This document shows positions 54,286-61,836 of a DNA stretch of 64,000 nucleotides, in pieces. Each line of letters begins with the position of its first letter. The stretch's first letter is position 1. The notes beneath the pieces were generated by a model, which worked only from the letters and a program-made list of their open reading frames with translations, made no database searches and had not been told where the DNA came from. Origin of the DNA: Alloprevotella sp. OH1205_COT-284 (GTDB lineage: Bacteria > Bacteroidota > Bacteroidia > Bacteroidales > Bacteroidaceae); the NCBI RefSeq assembly GCF_003859795.1, contig NZ_RQYI01000005.1, positions 1 to 64,000 of the forward strand, given 5' to 3'. A program made the position numbers and the translations under genes.

Positions 54286-56496
54286 ATGAATCTGAAACGA
54301 TCTTCCCTCCTCTTGGCATGGGCGATTTCGCTCGTCGCCCTTGCCGGCAACTACACCCGTTTTGTCGATCCCTTCATCGGGACGGCTGCCACCGGACACA
54401 CTTTCCCCGGTGCCACCACGCCTTTCGGACTTGTGCAACCCGGCCCGGCAACGGGTGTCGTAGGTTGGCAATACTGCTCCGAATACATCAACAGCGACAC
54501 CACCATTTGGGGCTTCACCCAAACCCACCTCAACGGCACGGGATGCACCGATTTGGGCGACGTGCTCATCATGCCCTTCACCGGATCCGTGGGACAGGGC
54601 GTCGATATGTCCCAATGGGGTTGGAGCAACGAGAAGCTCAACCCCTATGGAAGTCGCAAAAACCATGAAACGGCACGCCCCGGCTACTATGCCGTCACCC
54701 TTGCCGACCACGGCGTGCGCACCGAAATCACCGCAACGCCCCGTGTGGCCTACTACCGGCACACATTTCTGCCGGCCGACACCACCGGGCTGTACATAGA
54801 CCTGCAACACGGGCCGGCGTGGAACTGGGAGCAGTTCAACTCCTTTGTGCTCGAAAGCTCCTTGCAGCAAGACGACGCCCACACCCTCAGCGGACACATT
54901 CGTCGCAAAATGTGGGTGGAAAAAGACATTTATTTCGTCATCAAATTCTCCCAACCCCTCCAATCCATTCGCCGCTTCGAGAAGCAGAAAGGGCACCGAG
55001 GCGAGCGCGCCGTGTTGCACTTCTCCCTCCCCGCCGACGGGCGTTTGGAGATGAAGGTGTCCGTGTCGTCCGTTTCGGTCGAGGGAGCACGCCGCAATCT
55101 TGCCGCCGAACTTCCGCAATGGAATTTCGAAAGCACAGCCCAAGCTGCCGATTCCGAGTGGGATCGCATGCTATCGCGCATTGAAGTGAGCGGCACGCCC
55201 CGACAACTCAAAAACTTCTACACCGGTTTCTATCACGCCCTCATACAGCCCAACAACATTGCCGACGTCGATGGCACCTATCGCGACACACGCGGCAACA
55301 TCGCCAAGGCCGAGGGCAACGGCGAAATGTTCTCCACGCTCTCCATTTGGGACACCTATCGCGCCGCACACCCCTTCTACACTCTCTTCGTGCCCGAAAA
55401 AGTCGATCCCTTCGTGCGCTCCATGATTGCACAGGGCGAAAGTCAAGGCTATCTGCCGATTTGGGCACTTTGGGGCAAGGAAACACACACCATGATCGGC
55501 AACCACGCCGTCAGCGTCATTGCCGAGGCCTACCGAAAAGGATTCAGAGGTTTCGATGCGGAGAGAGCCTACGCCATCGTCCGAAAAACACTCACCGAGA
55601 GCCATCCGGAGAAAACAAACTGGGAAATCTACAATCGCTACGGCTACTACCCCTATGACTCGATCAAGTTGGAGAGCGTTTCGCAAACCCTCGAAATGAC
55701 CTACGACGACTATGCCGCCGCCGATTTCGCACGCCGTTTGGGCAAGCAGCAAGACGCACGTTTCTTTGCACGGCGCGCCGACAACTACAAAAACCTCTTC
55801 GACCGCTCCACGGGATTCATGCGTCCCAAAGACTCCAAAGGCCGCTGGCGCACGCCCTTCCACCCCGATGCAGTCGGACATGCCGAGAGCGGAGCGGGCG
55901 ACTACACCGAGGGCAACGCGTGGCAATACACGTGGCACGTGCAACACGACATTCCCGGACTGATCGCACTGATGGGAGGAAAAACGCCATTTCTCAGAAA
56001 ACTCGACAGCCTCTTCATCATCGAACTCACCAAAACCTTCCTCCCCGACGTGACTGGATTGATCGGACAATATGCCCACGGCAACGAACCTTCCCACCAC
56101 GTGGCCTACCTCTACGCCATGGCCGGCCGGCCCGAACGCACTCACGAACTGGTGCGTCAGATCTGCGAAACACAATATCGTCCCGCCCCCGACGGCCTTT
56201 GCGGCAACGACGACTGCGGACAGATGTCTGCATGGTACATGTTTTCCGCCATGGGCTTCTATCCCGTAGACCCCGTCAGCGCGCGCTACATCCTCGGTGC
56301 GCCCCAAATGTCTCGCTTCATCTTGAACATGGGCGGAGGAAAACGATTTGAAATCGAAGCCAAAAACCTCTCGAAAGAAAACCTCTACGTCAAGGAGGTT
56401 TACCTCAATGGACGCCGCCACAAGAAAAACTACATTGAACACACCGATATCTTGCGCGGCGGAAAACTCCTCTTCGTCATGGGGGCGAAACCTTAA
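54286..56496 (+). CDS. GH92 alpha-1,2-mannosidase
   Basis: A 736-residue secreted glycosidase. Signal peptide to about residue 21 (SLVALAG), then the GH92 start YTRFVDPFIGTAATGHTFPGA. Further marks are TQTHLNGTGC, the catalytic-domain segments EGNAWQYTWHV and GNDDCGQMSAWYMFSAMGFYPV. GH92 enzymes are calcium-dependent exo-mannosidases that trim high-mannose N-glycans. It lies 108 nt after the PNGase-like gene in the same direction without a terminator between, so the two are probably co-transcribed. I start at 54286 for the signal peptide. No SusC/SusD pair is near. Confidence 0.93.
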   Translation: MNLKRSSLLLAWAISLVALAGNYTRFVDPFIGTAATGHTFPGATTPFGLVQPGPATGVVGWQYCSEYINSDTTIWGFTQTHLNGTGCTDLGDVLIMPFTGSVGQGVDMSQWGWSNEKLNPYGSRKNHETARPGYYAVTLADHGVRTEITATPRVAYYRHTFLPADTTGLYIDLQHGPAWNWEQFNSFVLESSLQQDDAHTLSGHIRRKMWVEKDIYFVIKFSQPLQSIRRFEKQKGHRGERAVLHFSLPADGRLEMKVSVSSVSVEGARRNLAAELPQWNFESTAQAADSEWDRMLSRIEVSGTPRQLKNFYTGFYHALIQPNNIADVDGTYRDTRGNIAKAEGNGEMFSTLSIWDTYRAAHPFYTLFVPEKVDPFVRSMIAQGESQGYLPIWALWGKETHTMIGNHAVSVIAEAYRKGFRGFDAERAYAIVRKTLTESHPEKTNWEIYNRYGYYPYDSIKLESVSQTLEMTYDDYAAADFARRLGKQQDARFFARRADNYKNLFDRSTGFMRPKDSKGRWRTPFHPDAVGHAESGAGDYTEGNAWQYTWHVQHDIPGLIALMGGKTPFLRKLDSLFIIELTKTFLPDVTGLIGQYAHGNEPSHHVAYLYAMAGRPERTHELVRQICETQYRPAPDGLCGNDDCGQMSAWYMFSAMGFYPVDPVSARYILGAPQMSRFILNMGGGKRFEIEAKNLSKENLYVKEVYLNGRRHKKNYIEHTDILRGGKLLFVMGAKP

Positions 56497-56520
56497 AACC
56501 TCTCTCCATCATCCTTCAAC

Positions 56521-56565
56521 AGCGGTGTCCGCCCAAACAATTTGGACGGACACCGCTTCTTTCTT
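56521..56565 (+). terminator. Terminator of the GH92 gene
   Basis: Stem AGCGGTGTCCG (56521-56531) with CGGACACCGCT (56547-56557), extended inside by CCAAA/TTTGG after one mismatch; T-rich tail. Confidence 0.8.
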
Positions 56566-56666
56566 CTGCCACTGTCGGACATTACCGTTGTTTTTACAAA
56601 AAATGAAGGATTTCAACTCAAAATCTCTAACCTCCTCTAAACTTTACCGGACACCAATAATTCTTA

Positions 56667-56717
56667 AAGAACAACCACATTCAAAGAGCATTCGGCTCTT
56701 TGAATGTGGTTGTTCTT
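56667..56717. terminator. Strong hairpin, terminator-like
   Basis: A 23-bp perfect stem with a 5-nt loop (56667-56689 with 56695-56717). Unusually long; little T-run beyond the arm. Lies between convergent genes. Confidence 0.6.
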
Positions 56718-56755
56718 ATTGATTTTGAAGGACAAAAGCAATCAACATGAAAGGA

Positions 56756-56792
56756 AATTGTCCGAAAATTTAATTTTCGGACAATTCTATTT
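56756..56792. terminator. Third hairpin between GH92 and the peroxidase-like gene
   Basis: A 14-bp perfect stem AATTGTCCGAAAAT (56756-56769) with 56773-56786, loop 3 nt, then CTATTTT on the plus strand. Could terminate the minus-strand locus. Confidence 0.6.
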
Positions 56793-57032
56793 TACCTCCC
56801 ATAGTAGAACGACAATCTGAGAGGAAGAAAATTTATCTCTGATGCAGTTCAACGGAGCAGCTATGAGAATGCATCAAAAAACTATCCAAGAAAAACCTTT
56901 CATTTATTTGATGATATTCCAACGAAAGAGTAATAGCAACAACTTGATCACAATAGCTTTCTCAAAGTTTTTCAGTGCCTTATCTATCAATAGTATTTTC
57001 AGAACAAATCTCTCAATTGATAAATCATCTTT
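56793..57032. other. Intergenic, no gene seen
   Basis: AT-rich sequence without a convincing gene; the apparent 77-codon frame from 56842 has no recognisable features. Confidence 0.5.
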
Positions 57033-57581
57033 CTATGGATGCAAAAACTTCTTGATATCCTCTCGAATTTTGTAAAGCTCGTAATTAAGAGGATAGATAC
57101 GTACTATTTTTCCCGAACGATCCAAAAGAACTTTATTGAAACCTTGTATTCCTCCCGTAGAATGAAGATCAGCATCTTCTACTACAACTTGAGTCTGCGT
57201 ATTATACAAATAACTTAAAATGGCATTATCCTTTGAGTTGGGAACAGCAAAACGAGGGTATGAGACCTTACGTTCTTTGGTCAAAAAGTGGCTTTTGCCC
57301 CCCCCCGGAAGAATCTCTTCATTCAAGTCGTCGCAAAGAAACTCCAAAACTTGAAAACCTAAATCACCATAACATCTTTGCATATCTTCGAAATCATCAC
57401 ATTGCCATGCATTTACGCTTATGGGAGAGGATTGAACCACTAAAATGACTTTGCCTTGATAATCGGCAAAAGAAATGGTACGTCCATCCATCGTGACAGA
57501 CGAAAAATCAGAAAAGCCTTGTGCCTCCGCAGTGAAAAAAACAGAAAGAGTAAACAAAAACGAGAAAAAAAACTTACACAT
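57033..57581 (-). CDS. Secreted glutathione-peroxidase-fold protein lacking the catalytic Cys
   Basis: A 182-residue protein with a signal peptide (cleavage near AEA-QG). The fold of the GPx family is visible: MDGRTISFADYQGKVILVV, then GDLGFQVLEFLCDDL in place of the FPCNQF segment, and KVLLDRSGKIVRIYP near the end. But the active-site segment NVASxCG reads VVQSSPIS (about residues 48-55), without Cys or Sec. So peroxidase activity is not expected. Codons 92-95 contain a run of nine G (57298-57306 as C on the plus strand). It follows the SprB-like gene in an AT-rich locus. Confidence 0.7.
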   Translation of the reverse strand: MCKFFFSFLFTLSVFFTAEAQGFSDFSSVTMDGRTISFADYQGKVILVVQSSPISVNAWQCDDFEDMQRCYGDLGFQVLEFLCDDLNEEILPGGGKSHFLTKERKVSYPRFAVPNSKDNAILSYLYNTQTQVVVEDADLHSTGGIQGFNKVLLDRSGKIVRIYPLNYELYKIREDIKKFLHP

Positions 57582-57600
57582 AATATTCGTGATTAAGATA

Positions 57601-57652
57601 AAAAAGAAAATACTGATCGAACGAGAATAGAAAAATTTCCATCTCGTTCGAT
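57601..57652 (-). terminator. Terminator of the SprB-like gene
   Basis: Stem ATCGAACGAGA (57616-57626) with its complement (57642-57652); T-rich sequence follows on the minus strand. It may attenuate reading into the peroxidase-like gene. Confidence 0.7.
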
Positions 57653-57673
57653 AAACTTAAAACTCTCTTTCCT

Positions 57674-60391
57674 TTAAAGGGCTTTATTCATCAATATCGG
57701 ATTGACGGGCGCAAAACAAGGAACAACTTGTATGTTGATATATCCCTCATAACTTCTACCACATTTAGGAGGATTCACCACTACCTTATAAAGACCTGAC
57801 ATATTACGTTTAGCATTGGGAATCACAGGATTTTGTAAATTAGAAGTAAATCCATTAGGGCCGGTCCAAGTGTAATTCGTTAACGGTAAGCAGGTTAAAC
57901 GTATATCATCCCCCACGCAAACAACATCATTGGGTGCTCCCGCAATAGTCAGGTTCGTCAAATCACCAATGGTCAGTTTTTGCGAGAATGTATTACCACA
58001 AGCATCGGTTATACGTGCCGTATAAGTTTCTCCGGATGCTCCATATTCAAAAAATGCGATATCATTGGGAGGAATAAGTGTAGGCCAATCCGACGCATTT
58101 ACTCCGGAAGGACGTTCTATTTTTTGAGTATTCTGAGCGTTCCACAGTTCATAGGTATAAGGCCCTTTTCCCTTCTCTCCTTTGACATAAATCTGCCCCA
58201 ATGTACTGGTACCCACACAAGAATAAGCAGCCGTATATTCATGTGCCAATTTTACCTGCGGACGTTTGAAATCAATCGTTGCAGTAGCCAAAGGGCAGGT
58301 TTTACCATAAGCACAAATACCTAAACTGTAAACCCCTTCTTTAGTCAGAAGAATTTCTTGTCCGGAACTGGAAGAATTATGAGAGTACCCACCTTCGGGG
58401 CCGGCTGTAATGCGAAAATCAGTCCCATGTTGAGAACCTTCATAAGTAATTACTCCTTTTGGAAGAATACGCAAAGTGGAGCAATCTTCTGTCTGTGTAT
58501 AACTAAAATCACGATAATTATAAAATCCTTTGTGTTTTATATTATACACTTTCACAACATTACAAGGGTCTGTTACCGTCAAAGTATAATCCCCTTCCGG
58601 AAGATACATTTCATCAAAATACACATATGTGCTGCTACTTGAGGTGGTTTGTTGTTTCTGATAAATACCATTTGGTCCTCGTAACTCAAAAGTCGTTCCC
58701 ATTTTAATAGCCTTGTAATCTGTCCTATTTGCTCGTGGTTGAGCATGATCTATCAAGCATGAATTTATTGAATTCGCTCCCAGACCTATCATATATTCTT
58801 CTTGTGGTGTAGGAACCGTGATTTCTGAATAGTAATGCCTATCCGGAAATTGAGGAATATCGAAACGTATCTCATATTTTCGGTCATACTGTAATTTACA
58901 ACTCTCTGTATTACGCGGGATATTATCACATATCAATTGTTCCAATCCCACGCCTTTACCCTTGGTAATGTCATAAACCGCATAAACAACTCCTGCGCAA
59001 TTGCTGTTTCCTAAATCAGTAGTAACATGATATCCATCGCAAAGATATCTATAAGAAGTAGATATGGTTCTATTAAACCTTAATATATTACTGGAATTAC
59101 CATAAAGACGTATATTGATACCATTTGCATCAGTAACTTTCAAGTAATAGTCTTTTTCATACTCTAAATTAGCCGGTGTAGTGGATTGATTATACCCAAG
59201 GATATCAACTTCGTGATAAACTGGTCCCGAATCAGATGTTCCTTTATAAAAAACGGCATGAAGGGGAAAACAATAATTTCCATCATAATCCTGCCAAGGA
59301 CGAACAGTGTATTCATAAATTTCGCATTTAGACACTCCATTATAAGTTACAGTTCCAGGTTTAATATACAATGAATATTTACGAGTATTAGCAGTACATT
59401 CTTTATGTCTAATATAAAGATTGAGTGTATATTCATTATTAGAACTCTGAGGATAAAAATCACTGATCTTATATGGAGACATATTAAAAGCATAAACTGC
59501 ATCATCTTTTTTCAATGTTTGCCAATTGTTCGGTTGTTGCCCGAACTTCGCCAGTCCGATCTGAAACATCCCATTCTCAAGAGCAGTTAAATAAGCCGGC
59601 CTTGATGTATAAAATTCAGGCTTAACTTTATTTGATACATGTATCAGGTTACAATCCGTATTATTCAGATTGGGTCTAATCATATAAAGACCTTCCGTAT
59701 ATAAAGGCGGAACCTCTCCAAGTGCAGTTATATCCAAATTAACAGTTGCGGTATAGCACTGCTGATCACTGACTTCCACGATATACTTTCCTGCCGGATA
59801 TTTCTTGAAAGGAAAAGTGTAATTATTTTCATTCTTTTGGGGAGTAATCACAACAGGTGTGGTTATTCCCGATCCGGCTGGTGCAGAAATCATCTTAAAT
59901 GTATAATTCCCCAAACCTCCGGTTACATTCATAACAATCGTTCCAGAAGCACAATTGGCAAAAGAAGGTAGAGAAAGTTGTTGATTGTAAGAAGCATTGA
60001 TCAATTCATAATTTCCTCCGACAACAACATTACGAATCATACGGCGAAGTTTCTGTTGGTTATCGCTCTTACACGTTGCGGTAATGACAATATTATAAGT
60101 ACCAGGAGGGATAGAAGTAAGTAAATTACTCGTTGTAGGAAATATACTAAATCCTCCTTCAGCTTCCGATTCTAAGGAAAAATAATAGTTATAATAATTA
60201 TCTGCATCCGCACCGGCAGTAATAACTTTAATTTTTCCATCACTTTGACAGACAGAGTTTGTGATCTCTGTGGAAAATTGAATGTCATCACTGGAACAAG
60301 AAGTCGTAGGTACCTGTGCCTTTACTACCAATGCAACACAGAAATAAAAGCATACAGCAAGAATACGTAAAGGAAATATAGTGCAATTCAT
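57674..60391 (-). CDS. Large secreted surface protein with SprB-like repeats
   Basis: A 905-residue exported protein: leader to about residue 26 (ALVVKAQ), then repeated beta-rich modules of the SprB-repeat style, each with a Cys start and a GG-x-YTF/PYTY core (NCASGTIVMNVTGGLGNYTF; STLGQIYVKGEKGKGPYTYE). Near the C-terminus an Ig-like module reads VCVGDDIRLTCLPL and TWTGPNGF. The chain ends PCFAPVNPILMNKAL and has no T9SS type A or B sorting domain that I can recognise. Start at 60391 for the leader. Role: probably surface attachment or partner of the T9SS cargo upstream. Sequence is AT-richer than the rest of the window. Confidence 0.7.
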   Translation of the reverse strand: MNCTIFPLRILAVCFYFCVALVVKAQVPTTSCSSDDIQFSTEITNSVCQSDGKIKVITAGADADNYYNYYFSLESEAEGGFSIFPTTSNLLTSIPPGTYNIVITATCKSDNQQKLRRMIRNVVVGGNYELINASYNQQLSLPSFANCASGTIVMNVTGGLGNYTFKMISAPAGSGITTPVVITPQKNENNYTFPFKKYPAGKYIVEVSDQQCYTATVNLDITALGEVPPLYTEGLYMIRPNLNNTDCNLIHVSNKVKPEFYTSRPAYLTALENGMFQIGLAKFGQQPNNWQTLKKDDAVYAFNMSPYKISDFYPQSSNNEYTLNLYIRHKECTANTRKYSLYIKPGTVTYNGVSKCEIYEYTVRPWQDYDGNYCFPLHAVFYKGTSDSGPVYHEVDILGYNQSTTPANLEYEKDYYLKVTDANGINIRLYGNSSNILRFNRTISTSYRYLCDGYHVTTDLGNSNCAGVVYAVYDITKGKGVGLEQLICDNIPRNTESCKLQYDRKYEIRFDIPQFPDRHYYSEITVPTPQEEYMIGLGANSINSCLIDHAQPRANRTDYKAIKMGTTFELRGPNGIYQKQQTTSSSSTYVYFDEMYLPEGDYTLTVTDPCNVVKVYNIKHKGFYNYRDFSYTQTEDCSTLRILPKGVITYEGSQHGTDFRITAGPEGGYSHNSSSSGQEILLTKEGVYSLGICAYGKTCPLATATIDFKRPQVKLAHEYTAAYSCVGTSTLGQIYVKGEKGKGPYTYELWNAQNTQKIERPSGVNASDWPTLIPPNDIAFFEYGASGETYTARITDACGNTFSQKLTIGDLTNLTIAGAPNDVVCVGDDIRLTCLPLTNYTWTGPNGFTSNLQNPVIPNAKRNMSGLYKVVVNPPKCGRSYEGYINIQVVPCFAPVNPILMNKAL

Positions 60392-60452
60392 AAAATTGAA
60401 TATTTTATAAAAATCCGGAAAACAAAAGACCAAAAGCTTTATCTATTATTTG

Positions 60453-61094
60453 TTAATCCGATATAGGTTTAACACTGAAAAGAATGTTCATAAAGGTACG
60501 CTCCGTTGGATTACAATTTGCTTTTACTCTATAAGTGAGCATCCCTTCATTACTTACAGCCACATTCTCGAAAACCTCTGCATCATAGTATACGACAAAA
60601 AAGTTCAACAACTCTTTTTCGAATAAAGGTAATGAAGAAGAGTTGTTACTTCGTACAGAAGAAGTAGTTTCTTGAAGAAGGAACTGCTCTTTGTAACGAG
60701 CATATAAATCAATCTGATAAAGAGTTGATGCCGTTACATATTCACCGGGTTTTGCATATGTTGGATCCAATGGTAATAAAATCGGAGGCATATAAAACGT
60801 CCAACGAGGTTGGGCTATCGCTTTCCCCAATACTCCATTTTTATCCACAAGAAGAGCATTCTTACCTGAGTAAACTGTGCTTGGAGTGGCAGTCAATGCA
60901 GGTGTTCCATAATGTTTTTCTCCTATAACGGGAAGATTTCCCACACGCAAAGTTCCTTTCACATGGAGATCTTCCGTGGGCTTATTTGTATTTACTCCGA
61001 CCAACGTTTGCTGTCCTCTTACAATCAATACTGAAAAAGTTAAGAAGAAAAACAAAAGTACTCCACGGAGAGTATGGCTATTCGTGGTGATCAT
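60453..61094 (-). CDS. Small secreted protein, paralogue 1
   Basis: A 213-residue exported protein (leader ends near VRGQ). After it comes a segment VGVNTNKPTEDLHVKGTLRV that resembles the start of Bacteroidetes tail-fibre-like surface proteins. The C-terminal half (FYMPPILLPL, QIDLYARYKEQF, LLNFFVVYYDAEV, GMLTYRVKA, FMNILF) is colinear with the next gene. No known catalytic motif. Its ATG overlaps the stop of paralogue 2 by 4 nt, so the two are translated together. Confidence 0.7.
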   Translation of the reverse strand: MITTNSHTLRGVLLFFFLTFSVLIVRGQQTLVGVNTNKPTEDLHVKGTLRVGNLPVIGEKHYGTPALTATPSTVYSGKNALLVDKNGVLGKAIAQPRWTFYMPPILLPLDPTYAKPGEYVTASTLYQIDLYARYKEQFLLQETTSSVRSNNSSSLPLFEKELLNFFVVYYDAEVFENVAVSNEGMLTYRVKANCNPTERTFMNILFSVKPISD

Positions 61095-61729
61095 AAATAT
61101 CTAATTTTTAAGACAATATTCATATAGGTTTTAGGTGTCTTAACTGCAGAAGATTTGACCTTATAAGTCAAAATACCTGCATTTGTGATCCCGACTTTAT
61201 CATAAACCTGATTATCAAAGTAGGTAACAAAATAATCCAATTGAGTATTATTAGGAATTACTTGTATATTTTCCGTTGCTCCGGGATTTTTAACCGTATT
61301 AGAAACACTCATAGAAAACTGCTCCTTATAAACTTTATACAAATCTATTTGAAACTTATTGGTTCCATTATCAAAAGTTACATTCGTACCTGTCAAAGCA
61401 TCTGCCTGAATAGGCAAAACGACAGAAGGCATGTAAAAGAAAACCGGTAGCATATGAGTGCTCTTACCCAAAACTCCATTTCCATCCACAACAACAGACG
61501 CCCTTGCATTAAAGGTTTGATTTTTGGTTGAAGATGCAGTACCATCAGGCATGGTATATATAGAATTGGTTGCTCCATGAATAGGTAGATTCTCCACACG
61601 CATAGTACCGTTCACATGAAGAATTTCTGTGGGATTATATGTATGTATTCCTACCTTATTAACCACTTGTGCCTCTAATGTCAAGGCAGAAAACATCATA
61701 ATAATATAAGCGAAAAGTTTGAGTCTCAT
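61091..61729 (-). CDS. Small secreted protein, paralogue 2
   Basis: A 212-residue exported protein (leader ends near LEAQ). It shares with its neighbour VGIHTYNPTEILHVNGTMRVENLP (two blocks), FYMPSVVLPI, QIDLYKVYKEQF, LDYFVTYFDNQVYDK, GILTYKVKS and YMNIVL. The pair arose by tandem duplication. Position between a T9SS cargo and an SprB-like protein suggests a shared role at the cell surface, which is inference only. Confidence 0.7.
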   Translation of the reverse strand: MRLKLFAYIIMMFSALTLEAQVVNKVGIHTYNPTEILHVNGTMRVENLPIHGATNSIYTMPDGTASSTKNQTFNARASVVVDGNGVLGKSTHMLPVFFYMPSVVLPIQADALTGTNVTFDNGTNKFQIDLYKVYKEQFSMSVSNTVKNPGATENIQVIPNNTQLDYFVTYFDNQVYDKVGITNAGILTYKVKSSAVKTPKTYMNIVLKIRYL

Positions 61730-61836
61730 ACCTAATAATATTTATATTGTTTCTATTTTTTAATCCAAAGAAGAAGAAATGCTTCTGCAAACCCCAAAGC
61801 CTCCTGAGAGCATTTTACAACTCTTCATTTTCTTCT

